DNA from: Diacronema lutheri
Lineage: Eukaryota > Haptophyta > Pavlovophyceae > Pavlovales > Pavlovaceae
Reading direction: 5' to 3'
Assembly: GCA_019448385.1 (NCBI GenBank)
Contig: JAGTXO010000001.1
Span: 186,001 to 250,000, forward strand
DNA: 64,000 nt
Under the pieces are notes generated by a model that did no database searches, was not told the DNA's origin, and was given only the letters and a program-made list of their open reading frames with translations. The translations under genes and the position numbers were made by a program. Below are positions 20,022-29,324 of this stretch, in pieces; the stretch's first letter is position 1, and each line of letters opens with the position of its first letter.

Positions 20022-23000
20022 ATGTCCGCGACGGTCTTCAAGACCCAGAAGCGGCCCACGGAAGTAGGTGGGGCGCTCCTGGAGTCGGGGCTCGTCTCTA
20101 GGTCGCGGCTCATGGCTAGCGGGCCATCATCGCCCGCCGCACGCGCCGCACCGCTCCCCGCGCTCACTCCGGCGCGCGATTCGTCAGCGGCCGCCACGTT
20201 GGCGCAGGGCTCGGGTGGGGCGCTCGGTGGCTCGCCTCGCGGCGGCGGCGGCGGTGGCGCGTCCGGCCGGCTACCGGCTGCGGAGCGTTCGCTGGGATCG
20301 CCCTCTGCCACTGCGCTCGCCCCGTTCGCCGCGGAGATCATCCGCACGCACAGCGTCGAGGTCGACACGAACCGGCTGCTCCGCGCGACGCGGCGCGCGG
20401 CCGAGGCGGCCGCGCGCCCGCACACGTCGGCGGGGCTCGCGCTCGGCGCGCCGGCGGGCGGGCCGGCGCAGGGCACGCGGCTGCGTGGCATTGAGTCCGC
20501 GTCCATCCTCACCGAATCGTCGTACGAGACGTTCGCCACGTCGGCGATGAGCGCGCCGCCGCCGTGGCCGTCATGGGATGCGTCTTCGCTCGCACCGACC
20601 GAGCCGGCGCGCGCGGAGGGCGTTGGCTCGCCGACGCGCGCGGCGCGCGTGCCGGACAAGTTTGCGCAGATCACGATGTCGCCCCTCTTCGAGGGCAAGG
20701 GCGTCTCGCCCGCCGAATGGGCGGAGATGTTCCGCTGGACGGGCAGCGTGTGGCTGCGCAAGGACTTTCCAACCGAGACGGCGCATTTTGCGCGCAACCA
20801 GGCGCTCGCGCTGCACCGGCTGCTCGACCTGATGCTCGTCGACGCGGCAAGCGCGGCGAGCGGGCCGTTCCTCATGGCACGCTTCGATGTCGAGCAGCCC
20901 GTGTACGAGCAGATCCGTGGCGAGCTGCGCAAGCAGGTTTCGCTCAAGTGCAAGGAGCACGGCAGGCTGCTCGAGCGGATCTTCGCGCGCTACGACGAGC
21001 ACCTGCGCTTGGTCGCGCCCGTCTTCCGCACGCTCGACCTCGAGTACCGGCAGGAGGGCGCGTGCAAGCAGACCGCGCTCGCCGAGCTCGGCCTCGTCGA
21101 CGCCGAGCTCGCGACGCGCTCGGTCGACCTCAACGCGGCGCTTGCCGAGCTGAGCGGCGCGCGCGAGCAGCTCGCGCGCGACGTGAGCACCAAGCAGAGG
21201 CTCGAGGCGGGGCTGAGCGCGGCGGAGGCGAGCGCGGAGCGGCTGCGCGACGAGCTCGGCGAGACGGCGGAGCGCAACGAGACGCTGCACGCCGCGCTGC
21301 GCGCGATGCGCGCGCGCCTCGAGCAGCACGACGTCGACCTGGCCAAGGCGAAGACGTCCGAGCGGCGCGCGCTCGCGGAGGGCGAGAAGCTCGCCGCGCT
21401 GCAGGAGGAGGCGGACGAGGATGCGCGCGAGTACGAGCTGCAGCTACGCGAGGCGGGTGACAGGCAGCGCGAACTCAACGTGCGCCTCCTCGACGCCGAG
21501 CGCGAGCTGCTCGCCACGCGCGAGCGCATCGCGGAGCTCGAGGCGGCGGGCGCGCGCGCGCTCTCGCTCGAGTTGGACTCGCGCCACGAGCTGCGCAAGC
21601 TGCGCACGGCGGCGGAGTCGGCGGAGGTGCGCGCAGACAGGGCGGAGGCGCTCGCAAAGGCGCGCGCCGCCAAGCTCGGCCACGTCGAGGGCGAACTCGC
21701 CGAGGCCATCGAGCAGCTCGCAAAGCGCGACAAGGAGGCATCGACGCTCATCTTTGACCGCGAGCAGCTTGAGGCGCGGATCGGCGCAGCGGCAGTGAAT
21801 GCGCGCGGCGCGCTCGAGCGCGAGGCAGAGCTGGTGCAGCTGCTCCGCGAGATGGACGAGCGCGCGCGGCTCGCCACCGCGCGCGTCGCGCCGCGCTTGA
21901 ACGCCGGTGCCGGTGCGCTCGTCGGCGCCAACGGCGCGCTTAGGACATCGGCGGCGGCGAGCGCGCGCGCGAAGAGCGTCGGCTCGTGCGGCGGCGCAGC
22001 CGACGCGGCGCGCGACGCGCCCGGCGCCGACGCGGGCGCGGCCGACGACGAGCCACCCGCCGCCGAGAGCGACGAGGCGATGCTCGCACGGCTCGTGGCG
22101 TCGGCCGCGGGCATGCGCGCGCAGCTCAACACGCAGGAGACGGCCGACGCGGCCGAGCTGCGAGCGCGCGCGCGCGCTGAGGCGGAGGCGAAGGCGGAGG
22201 CGGAGGCGCGGCGGCCGCCGCCGCCTGCTTCCGCACCCGCGCCCGACGCGCTCGTCGGACTGGCTGGTGGCGGGTATGCCGACGACGCGGGCTCAAGCTT
22301 GGACGGCTCAGATGGCGAGCAGCCGCAGCCGCAGCCGCAGCCGCTCGGGCAGGCGGCGCAAACGGAGGGGCGCGCGCGGCGGCGCGCACGACGGCGCGCG
22401 GCCGATGCGGGCGAGGGCAGCGACACGGCCGCCGAGCGCGGCGCGCCGCTGTCGGCGCAGGCCAGCGCCAGCACCGGGCGCCACGTGGCGCAGCGCGATC
22501 GGCGCTCTGCACGGCCAGCCGCGGCCGGCGGCTCGGACACGAGCGCCGCGTCCGCTGCGAGCAGGGCGGGCCGCCCCACGAGCGACTCGTACGGGAGCGA
22601 GCACGCCGATGGCACGCCGCTCGCTCGCTCGCGCCGCGTGCGCGCGCGCTCGCCGCGCGCGGGCCCGCACGACGTCGGCGGCGGCTCGGTCGAGCGCGTA
22701 ACGTCGGCGGCCGACGACGACGACGACGACGGCGGCGACAGGGAGGGCGGGGGCGGCAGCGAGCGCGGCGCGGGCACGCCCAGCCCGCGCGACACCGACG
22801 TAGCCATTTCGCACGAGATTGCTGCGGCGGCGGCAGCCGCGGCGCATGCGGCCGAGCTGATGAACGCGCGCGGCGCGGACGCGAGCGTCGACGCCGAGCT
22901 GATCGTCGACTTGCGCGTGCAGCTCGCGTCGCTCAAGTCGGCACTGCGCCTCGCGCGCGACGGCCTCGACGCCGAGCGCACGCGCAGGCGGCAGCAGGAG

Positions 23001-25349
23001 ATCAGGGTCGCCGTGCTCAACAAGCAGATGAGCGCACTGCACACGGCGCGCGCGCGCGCGCTGCACGATCTGGACGCGTCGCGGCTGCACGCCACCGAGC
23101 TCGGCGCGCAGCTCGACGCGCGTGACGGCGAGCTCGCGCTCGCGCGCGCGGGCTCGGCGCGCGACGATGCGCGCAGCGCGGAGGCGCGCGCGGTCGCCGA
23201 GCGCGAGCTGGCGGCGCGCGCGGCCGAGGGCGCTCGGCTCGAGCTGCTCGAGGCACACCGGCTGGCGCTCGTCGCGCGCGACGACGCGGCGCGCGCGCGC
23301 GAGGTCGAACTGCGCGCGCAGTTCGACGCCGCTGCGCGCGCCGCGGACGAGCGCGCGCGCGAGGCGGTCGCGGCCGCGCGCGCGGAGGCGGAGGCGGAGG
23401 TGCGCGCGGCGCTCGCGCGCGCAAGCGCGGCGGAGCAGTCGGTTGCGCTGAGCAACCGGCGCGTGTCCAACCTCGAGGTTGAGCTCACCGAAGCGACGGC
23501 GCTCGCGCAGCGCCAGGGCGAGCGCCTCGCCGACACGCGCGCAAGCGGGCGCGCGCGCGTCGCCGAGCTGAGCGAGCAGCTGCGCGCGCGCGAGGAGCAG
23601 CTGCGCAAGATCATTGGTGTGCTCGAGCTCGGGCCCGTGCACGTCGCGCTCGACGATGCGGGCGTGTACGACGCGCGCGAGAACGTGCGCCACGCTCAAC
23701 TGGCCGAGGCGGCGATTCGCCTTGCCGTCGCCCTCGATGAGAGCGGCGAGCAGGTGCGCGCGCTCGCTGTGCAGATCGTGGCGCTCAAGGCGGATGCGGA
23801 GCGGCTGCACGCGCGGACGAACGGCTTCGTCCACCGCCAGCTGCTCAGCCGCGCGCAGCGTCCGGACGCGCTCGGCGGCGTGCGCTCGCCGCGCCCCACG
23901 GCCGACGGCGCGGCCGGCGGCGGAGATCTCGGCACGCTCGGCGAGCGCAACGGCTCGTCCGGGGATGAGGAGGAGAAGGAAGGCGAGCAGCGCGGCGTGG
24001 CGGCCGCGCGCAACGACGAGCCGCCGCCCGCGTCCGCACGTCGCGCGCCGCGCGCGGCCGGCGCGGCGGCGGGCGCCGCGGTGACGGGCGCCGCACGGGT
24101 CGTTGGCGCGGCCGCGCCGGTGGCTGACGTGGCCGTCGAGCAGCCGCAGCCGCCTGCGGTGGGCGGCGCGCAGCACGGGCCTGACGCGCGCCTGCCCGCC
24201 GTGGCCGAGAGGCGCGCGTCCACCACCCGCCCGTCCGGCAGCATGCACATCACCGACGAGCTGCGCACGGCCGCCGTGTTGCTCACTTCGAGGCACGCGG
24301 CTGCCAAGCTCGTCGACGTGGCGCGCAGGCTCGACGACGAGCGCTCTGCCGTGGAGGTTAAAAGCCTCGATCGCGCGCACCTGCGGCTACGTGAAAAGAT
24401 TGGCAAGCTCGAGCGCGAGCTGCACGCGCACGCGCCGCCGCCCGTCCGGCAAATTCTCGCCGGCGCACCGCGCGAGCAGAGCGGCACGCAGGCATGCGCG
24501 CGCTCGAGACCCTTCGTCCGCCTCCGTCCGCCTCCGTCCGCCTCCGTCCGCCTCCTCTCGCGCGCGGCGCGCCGCGCACGTCTCGAGCGCGCCGCCGCTC
24601 ACGCGCAGCCGCGCCGCGCAACGACCGCGCCGCGCAGGACATTGGCGAGTACGTGCTGCGCGCGCGCTCGGAGCACGAGACGATCGCTGGCCTTCGCCTG
24701 CAGCTGCGCACAATTCAGGCGCGCGCCGCGTGCGACCGCGCCGACCGCGTGCGCGTGCGCGCGGCCGCTCACGCGGCGCACCGCCGTGCCGCTGGCGCGC
24801 GCGCGCGGCGCGCAGGCGCGCATCGGCATCGAGCAGCTGCAGCAGGCACGGCACCTCGACCGCGCGCTGGGTGAGGTGCGTGCTCGCGCAAAGGCTGAGC
24901 TCGCGCGCGAGGGCGCGTGGCTCAAGATGTGGGCGGCGCGGCGCGTGGACGTGGAGGGCACGGCGGCTCGCGCGCTGCCACTCATCCTCGACGACGTTGA
25001 TCGCGCGACCGGCCGGCTCGCGCAAGTTCTCGACGGCGTGCGTATCCCGGACGAGGCGTTCCGCGTGCCCGGCGTGCCGCCCATGCCCGCCATTACGAAT
25101 GTTGACGGCGGCGACTTCTCGGTGACCGTGTGCTACCGGCGCAAGACCGCCGTCTTTAATTATTTGGCGCGCGACGACTCGAGCCACGACGATCTCACCC
25201 GCCACCTCGTCAAGCAGACGCTGGACCTGCTGCAGATCAACCCGCACGCCGACGCAAAGGCGAGGGAATGGGAGCTCCGCTCGACGCAGCTGCCAATGGC
25301 CGGCGCGACAGCTCGAGCGTGCACGGCCGATGGGACAGGCCCGCGATGA
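20022..25349 (+). CDS. Giant coiled-coil protein, possibly axonemal
   Basis: Best model: exons 20022..24491, 24638..24718 and 24816..25349 (1694 residues). Both introns (146 and 97 nt) read as GC-AG, each with donor CAG|GC and acceptor GCGCAG. A GT donor in the codon after HAPPP would be an alternative for the first. The small middle exon encodes DIGEYVLRARSEHETIAGLR in a frame otherwise broken. After a disordered start, a folded block (SPLFEGKGVSPAEWAEMFRW) leads to VYEQIRGELRKQVSLKCKEH and LLERIFARYDEHLRLV. The latter resembles axonemal dynein light-chain-domain proteins (AXDND1-like), but only loosely. Two long coiled coils follow, separated by a disordered low-complexity region. A compact C-terminus contains NVDGGDFSVTVCYRRKTAVF. 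Confidence 0.65.
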   Translation: MSATVFKTQKRPTEVGGALLESGLVSRSRLMASGPSSPAARAAPLPALTPARDSSAAATLAQGSGGALGGSPRGGGGGGASGRLPAAERSLGSPSATALAPFAAEIIRTHSVEVDTNRLLRATRRAAEAAARPHTSAGLALGAPAGGPAQGTRLRGIESASILTESSYETFATSAMSAPPPWPSWDASSLAPTEPARAEGVGSPTRAARVPDKFAQITMSPLFEGKGVSPAEWAEMFRWTGSVWLRKDFPTETAHFARNQALALHRLLDLMLVDAASAASGPFLMARFDVEQPVYEQIRGELRKQVSLKCKEHGRLLERIFARYDEHLRLVAPVFRTLDLEYRQEGACKQTALAELGLVDAELATRSVDLNAALAELSGAREQLARDVSTKQRLEAGLSAAEASAERLRDELGETAERNETLHAALRAMRARLEQHDVDLAKAKTSERRALAEGEKLAALQEEADEDAREYELQLREAGDRQRELNVRLLDAERELLATRERIAELEAAGARALSLELDSRHELRKLRTAAESAEVRADRAEALAKARAAKLGHVEGELAEAIEQLAKRDKEASTLIFDREQLEARIGAAAVNARGALEREAELVQLLREMDERARLATARVAPRLNAGAGALVGANGALRTSAAASARAKSVGSCGGAADAARDAPGADAGAADDEPPAAESDEAMLARLVASAAGMRAQLNTQETADAAELRARARAEAEAKAEAEARRPPPPASAPAPDALVGLAGGGYADDAGSSLDGSDGEQPQPQPQPLGQAAQTEGRARRRARRRAADAGEGSDTAAERGAPLSAQASASTGRHVAQRDRRSARPAAAGGSDTSAASAASRAGRPTSDSYGSEHADGTPLARSRRVRARSPRAGPHDVGGGSVERVTSAADDDDDDGGDREGGGGSERGAGTPSPRDTDVAISHEIAAAAAAAAHAAELMNARGADASVDAELIVDLRVQLASLKSALRLARDGLDAERTRRRQQEIRVAVLNKQMSALHTARARALHDLDASRLHATELGAQLDARDGELALARAGSARDDARSAEARAVAERELAARAAEGARLELLEAHRLALVARDDAARAREVELRAQFDAAARAADERAREAVAAARAEAEAEVRAALARASAAEQSVALSNRRVSNLEVELTEATALAQRQGERLADTRASGRARVAELSEQLRAREEQLRKIIGVLELGPVHVALDDAGVYDARENVRHAQLAEAAIRLAVALDESGEQVRALAVQIVALKADAERLHARTNGFVHRQLLSRAQRPDALGGVRSPRPTADGAAGGGDLGTLGERNGSSGDEEEKEGEQRGVAAARNDEPPPASARRAPRAAGAAAGAAVTGAARVVGAAAPVADVAVEQPQPPAVGGAQHGPDARLPAVAERRASTTRPSGSMHITDELRTAAVLLTSRHAAAKLVDVARRLDDERSAVEVKSLDRAHLRLREKIGKLERELHAHAPPPVRQILAGAPREQSGTQACARSRPFVRLRPPPSASVRLLSRAARRARLERAAAHAQPRRATTAPRRTLASTCCARARSTRRSLAFACSCAQFRRAPRATAPTACACARPLTRRTAVPLARARGAQARIGIEQLQQARHLDRALGEVRARAKAELAREGAWLKMWAARRVDVEGTAARALPLILDDVDRATGRLAQVLDGVRIPDEAFRVPGVPPMPAITNVDGGDFSVTVCYRRKTAVFNYLARDDSSHDDLTRHLVKQTLDLLQINPHADAKAREWELRSTQLPMAGATARACTADGTGPR
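24516..24556 (+). repeat. 10-bp tandem repeat inside an intron
   Basis: The unit gtccgcctcc is repeated four times within the proposed 24492-24637 intron of the coiled-coil gene, forming a pyrimidine-rich stretch upstream of the acceptor. It supports reading this segment as non-coding. Confidence 0.6.
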
Positions 25350-25424
25350 GGTGACACTCCACCTTCCCGTCTGAGGCTCTGAGGCACTGAGCCAGTCAGT
25401 CGCCATCTGTCATACGGACGCGCG

Positions 25425-26864
25425 ATGGCGCCGTCCCGGCGGCGCGCCTGTCTGGCGTTCCTCGCGAGCTGCCTGCCTCTCGTGGCGCTCGCTTCGCAGG
25501 CGGTAGGCAGCCTCCAGCCGCTCCGCCAGCTGCAGGTCGCGCGCGGCGCGCGCCTCGGTGCGGTCAGCTACGCCGACGGCGAGGTCGCGGACGACGTCGT
25601 CGTCGCGTTCGGGCCCGCGCACGACGGCGACGGCGCGGACCTCCTGCCCGCGCTGCGGCGCGCCCTCGCGGCCGATTGCGTCGTGCTCGACCGCTCGCAC
25701 TGGCGCGTGCTCCGGCTGCGCGGCGAGGACCGCCGCCGCTTCTTGCACAGCCAGTGCACGAACGAGCTGGCGGGCGCGCCCGCCGGCGCGCTGCTCGACG
25801 CTTGCGTGCTCGACGCGCAGGGCCGGATGGTCGACCTGCTCACGGTCGCCGACGTGCCCTCGGACGGCGAGTTAGTGATCGTTGCCTCGCCTAACCGCGG
25901 CGCGCGCCTCGCCGCCGCCTTCGAGCGCGTCATCTTCCCGCTCGATCGCGTCGAGTGCGGCCTCGAGCCGCGCGGCCGCTCGGCGCTCTTCGAGCTCATC
26001 GGCGCGGGCGCGCGCAGGCGGGCGGCGCGCGCGCTCGGCGTCGTCGAGGCGGAGCTTCCCGCGGCGAATGGCGCGCGGGTGATCGGCGACGTGCTCGCGC
26101 TTGGCAGCGGCTCGCTGAGCCGCGCGCACGACGGTGCGTGCGCGCTGCTCGCGCCGGCAGCGCGCGCCGCCGCGCTGTGGGATGCGCTGGGCGTGCGCGA
26201 GCCGGGCGCGGGCACGGGCGCGGGCGAGCCGGCGCTCGGCGGCGAGCGCGAGTGGCAGGCGCTGCGCATCGCGTGCGGCCGGCCGTTCCCCGACGCGGAG
26301 CTGACGCGCGAGACCAACCCGCTCGAGCTCGGCCTCTACCACACGATCTCTTTCAAAAAGGGCTGCTACCTCGGGCAGGAGACGGTCGCAAAGGTGAATG
26401 CGGCGCCCGCGCCCAAGCAGCGGCTCTTCGGCGTGCGGCTCGACCGCCCGCTGCCCGTCGGCGCGCCGCTCTTCGCCGACGGCGCCGACGGCAGCGGAGC
26501 CCGCGCGGGCATCGTTACCTCAATGCTCGCGAGCGGAGACGGGCTCGCGATCATCCGATCTGCCGTCGGGTCGGCGGGGCTGCGCGTGCGCGGCGAGACA
26601 GACGGCGCGGGCGGTGGCAGCCGTGGGCAGGTCGTCGAGCTGCCGTTCGCCTCGCGCTCCGAAGCGCAGTCGGCCGGGCCGCGCGACACCGTCGGCGGCG
26701 ACGCGTCGGCGCCCGCGGCCGCAGCGGCCGACGCCAAGGCGCTCGCAGCGGCCGCGGCGGCCGCAGAGGCGGAGGCCGCGCGCAAGGCCGCCAAGCTGGC
26801 GGCCATGCAGGCGCGCTTCGACGCGTTTAAAGCGAGCAGCAGCGCCACGCAGGGCGGCGGGTAG
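25425..26864 (+). CDS. YgfZ/IBA57/GcvT-like folate-binding Fe-S protein
   Basis: 479 residues, single exon. The COG0354 signature is clear: FKKGCYLGQETVAKV with the conserved Cys at residue 314, preceded by ETNPLELGLYHTI. The early motif RFLHSQCTNEL also fits the family (H-S-Q-x-T-N). Members help assemble or repair certain Fe-S enzymes in mitochondria (IBA57) or plastids. The N-terminus (CLAFLASCLPLVALASQAVG) looks like a signal peptide, which in this kind of alga suggests the plastid form, though no clear transit peptide follows. The Ala/Lys-rich helical C-terminal tail of about 60 residues is an addition. The gene is convergent with the S49 protease gene, the stops lying 36 bp apart. Confidence 0.85.
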   Translation: MAPSRRRACLAFLASCLPLVALASQAVGSLQPLRQLQVARGARLGAVSYADGEVADDVVVAFGPAHDGDGADLLPALRRALAADCVVLDRSHWRVLRLRGEDRRRFLHSQCTNELAGAPAGALLDACVLDAQGRMVDLLTVADVPSDGELVIVASPNRGARLAAAFERVIFPLDRVECGLEPRGRSALFELIGAGARRRAARALGVVEAELPAANGARVIGDVLALGSGSLSRAHDGACALLAPAARAAALWDALGVREPGAGTGAGEPALGGEREWQALRIACGRPFPDAELTRETNPLELGLYHTISFKKGCYLGQETVAKVNAAPAPKQRLFGVRLDRPLPVGAPLFADGADGSGARAGIVTSMLASGDGLAIIRSAVGSAGLRVRGETDGAGGGSRGQVVELPFASRSEAQSAGPRDTVGGDASAPAAAAADAKALAAAAAAAEAEAARKAAKLAAMQARFDAFKASSSATQGGG

Positions 26865-26900
26865 TCGTCTCGCACAGCGCGCGCGCGCACGATCGCGCGC

Positions 26901-28565
26901 TCACGGAGCCCTCGTGCTCGCGCTCTCCGCGGCCGACGCGGGCGAGAGCTGCGCGGATGAATCGAGCGCGTCGAGGACGCCGCTCGCAGTGCCGGCCGGC
27001 GCGCGCGCGTCGCGCGCCGGTGCCGCCGCGCCCGCCAGCGTCGCGCTCAACGCGTGCACGGCGCCGTCGGCTGTCATGGCGGACAGCGCTCGCGCGAGCG
27101 CTCCGCCGAGCGCGTGCTCGAGCGCGGCGGGCAACGCGACGAAGCGATCGAAGAGCGAGTGGAGCGAGCGCGGCGGCGGCTTGCGCCGAATTTCGACCAC
27201 GTCGAAGCCTCGCGCCGCCATGTCGAGCACGACGTCGTGCGAGGTGCACAGCTCGTCGACGAGACCGTGCCGGCGCGCCTCGGTCGCGAGCCACGCCTCG
27301 CCCGTCGCGACCTCGTCAAGGTCGAGGCCGGGCTGGCGGTTCTGCGCAATGTGCCGCTTGAACGCCTCGTGAATGCGCTCGAGGTCCTCCTGAAACTTGG
27401 CCTTGCCCTCGTCCGTGTTTTGCGAAAAGACAGTGACCGTCCGTTTGAACTTGCCCGCAGTGAAGAGCAAGTAGTCAACGTCAGCGCGCGTGAGGAGGCG
27501 GTGCACATTTGGCAGCTCGGCGACGACGCCGATCGAGCCGATGAAGGCGAAGGGTGCGGCGACGATCCGGTCGGCGCACACGGCGAGCATGTAGCCGCCC
27601 GACGCTGCAATCGTGTCGACGGCAACCGTCGTGCGGATGCGCGCCTGCTTGAGGCGGAGGAGGTGGGATGCGGCGAGGCCGAATTCGGAGACGCGACCGC
27701 CCGGGCTGGTGAGCGAGATGAGCACTTCGTCGTGTGGCGAGGCGAGCGAGAGCAGCAGCGATACCTCCTCGCCGAAAAGCTCGGCGCGCGTCCGGCCGTC
27801 GCGCGCGCCCGCGCCGCCCTGCGCCGCCGAGCGCGCCAGCGGCGACGGGTCCTTGTACTCGAGCACGAAGAGGCGCGGCGCAAGCTGGCCGAGGAGGTCG
27901 GAACAGCTCGTCGGCACGGGCGCCACGCCCTCCGCGGTGGACGCCACCGCCGCCTCGCCCGCTGGCGGAGGAGCAGGCGGCGAGAGCGCGCCGCGCACGC
28001 GCTCGAGCAGCGCGGCCGAGCGCTGCTCGAGCGCGGCCTGCCGCTCGGCGTCCTCGCGCTCGCGCGCCGCCTTGAGCAGCGCATCGACCTCGGCCGGGAA
28101 CTTGGCCGACGTCCTAGCGCACAGCGTGTCCAGGCTCGCCGCCGCGCCGCCAAAGCGAGACGTCGGGTTGAGCAGCCGGAACGTGTACGCCGCGCCGCCC
28201 GAGCCCGGATCGCCCGCGCCAGCCGCGCGCGCCTCGCCCTTGGTGCGCGCAAACCAGCCGGCGCCGTGCACGCCTACGGCACCACCCGCGACGAGCAGCG
28301 CCGCGCCCACCGTGCGCGCGCTGAAGATCAGCTCGGCAAACTCGTAGCCGAGCATGGCCGCGCCCGCGAGCGACAGGCCCGCCGCCGCCGCGAGCGACGC
28401 GCGGTTCGTACGCTCCTCGGGCTTTTTGCGCTCGTTGAGCATCGGCTGCAGCATGCGCACGCGCGCCTCGCTCTCGCCCGCCGCGAGCGGCCGATGCGCC
28501 GTGGCCAGCGTCCGGCCCGCGCGAAGCGCGACGGACGACCCTCGCGACAGACGGGCGAGCGCCAT
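26901..28565 (-). CDS. S49 family serine protease (SohB/SppA-like), probably mitochondrial or plastid membrane
   Basis: 554 residues from the ATG at 28565. Key motifs are LTSPGGRVSEFGLAASHLLR, then VDTIAASGGYMLAVCADRIV with the nucleophile Ser in A-S-G-G-Y-M, APFAFIGSIGVVAELPNVHR, and FTAGKFKRTVTVF with the general-base Lys. The order and spacing match SohB rather than the tandem SppA. The basic, Ser/Ala-rich start (MALARLSRGSSVALRAGRTL) is a plausible mitochondrial presequence. A hydrophobic pair near residues 65-110 would anchor it. These enzymes cleave signal peptides or membrane protein fragments. The long Ala/Glu linker before the protease domain is algal-specific as far as I can tell. 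Confidence 0.87.
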   Translation of the reverse strand: MALARLSRGSSVALRAGRTLATAHRPLAAGESEARVRMLQPMLNERKKPEERTNRASLAAAAGLSLAGAAMLGYEFAELIFSARTVGAALLVAGGAVGVHGAGWFARTKGEARAAGAGDPGSGGAAYTFRLLNPTSRFGGAAASLDTLCARTSAKFPAEVDALLKAAREREDAERQAALEQRSAALLERVRGALSPPAPPPAGEAAVASTAEGVAPVPTSCSDLLGQLAPRLFVLEYKDPSPLARSAAQGGAGARDGRTRAELFGEEVSLLLSLASPHDEVLISLTSPGGRVSEFGLAASHLLRLKQARIRTTVAVDTIAASGGYMLAVCADRIVAAPFAFIGSIGVVAELPNVHRLLTRADVDYLLFTAGKFKRTVTVFSQNTDEGKAKFQEDLERIHEAFKRHIAQNRQPGLDLDEVATGEAWLATEARRHGLVDELCTSHDVVLDMAARGFDVVEIRRKPPPRSLHSLFDRFVALPAALEHALGGALARALSAMTADGAVHALSATLAGAAAPARDARAPAGTASGVLDALDSSAQLSPASAAESASTRAP

Positions 28566-29324
28566 CTCTCTCGCTTTCACAAGCGCGCGTACACTCGAAG
28601 GCGCCTACACCACCCAACTTCGCCCAACAGCCGACGTCCGCGCTCGCGGCGGCGGTGAATGCGCGCCTCCACGGGCGCGTGAACGCGCGCGTGCACGCGG
28701 CCGCAACGCTCGCGCTCGCCGTGCTGTGCGGCCTTCGCGCGCGACGGCACTGGCTTCCATCCAGCCACGCGTTTGATGAGCAGGCGACGCGCGCGGCGAA
28801 GCGCCGCTTGACGCGGCGGCGCTCGAGCTGCGCGCTGCGCATGCGCGCGCCGCGCATGCGCGCCGCAAGCTCGACGCGGAGGGCGAGTTGCGAGCTTGCG
28901 GACGTGCGGCTGACGCCCTTTGTCGCCACAAAGGCGTTCGCGCCGCGCACGCTCCTTACACGCGGCGTGACGCGGCGCGCTCGGCGGTCACCTTGCTCGC
29001 GCCCCAGGCCGAGGCGCTCGGCGCGCTCGATCGCTTGTCGCCCGAGGCAACGGCCAGACGCTCACGCGACTGGTCGACGAGCCGCCCGCCGGGTTTGCGC
29101 CCGCCGCGCGGCTGTGCGACGCTCTCGAGTTGCGCGGAAAGACGCGCATTCTCATTCAGAAAGCATGTGGCTGGGGTGCCATCGCTGACAAGCCGCGACG
29201 ATGCCTCGTCCTCGATGCTGTCAGCGCCGATCTCGACGCGGCGGCCGTCGTCCACGTGCCGTGACCAGCTGGCCGTGACACGTCAGCCGTTCGGTCTGGT
29301 CACGCGGTTTGAAACCCGCGCACG
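28566..29324 (+). other. Unresolved 760-bp locus, possible broken or spliced gene
   Basis: Two plus-strand stretches look protein-like but lie in different frames. About 28790-29050 encodes KLDAEGELRACGRAADALCR and later LLAPQAEALGALDRLSPEA. About 29050-29264 encodes LVDEPPAGFAPAARLCDALE and GKTRILIQKACGWGAIADKP, ending in TGA at 29262. The frames meet at about 29050 with a one-base offset and no obvious intron, so this may be a frameshift (assembly or real) or a pseudogene. No convincing ATG exon was found upstream. A minus-strand frame (29255-28956, containing FLNENARLSAQLESVAQ) also exists but starts with GTG. Strand and function are unsettled. Confidence 0.25.

Noticed and set aside
20990-23614. 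Long open frame on the minus strand (874 codons) opposite the coiled-coil gene
   Set aside because: Ser/Arg/Ala-only composition from reading GC-rich codons in antisense; the plus strand has clear heptad-rich coding sequence.
28956-29255. Minus-strand frame with FLNENARLSAQLESVAQ as a definite gene
   Set aside because: It begins with GTG after an in-frame stop, has no upstream ATG exon and no clean 3' exon; kept only as an alternative for the unresolved locus.
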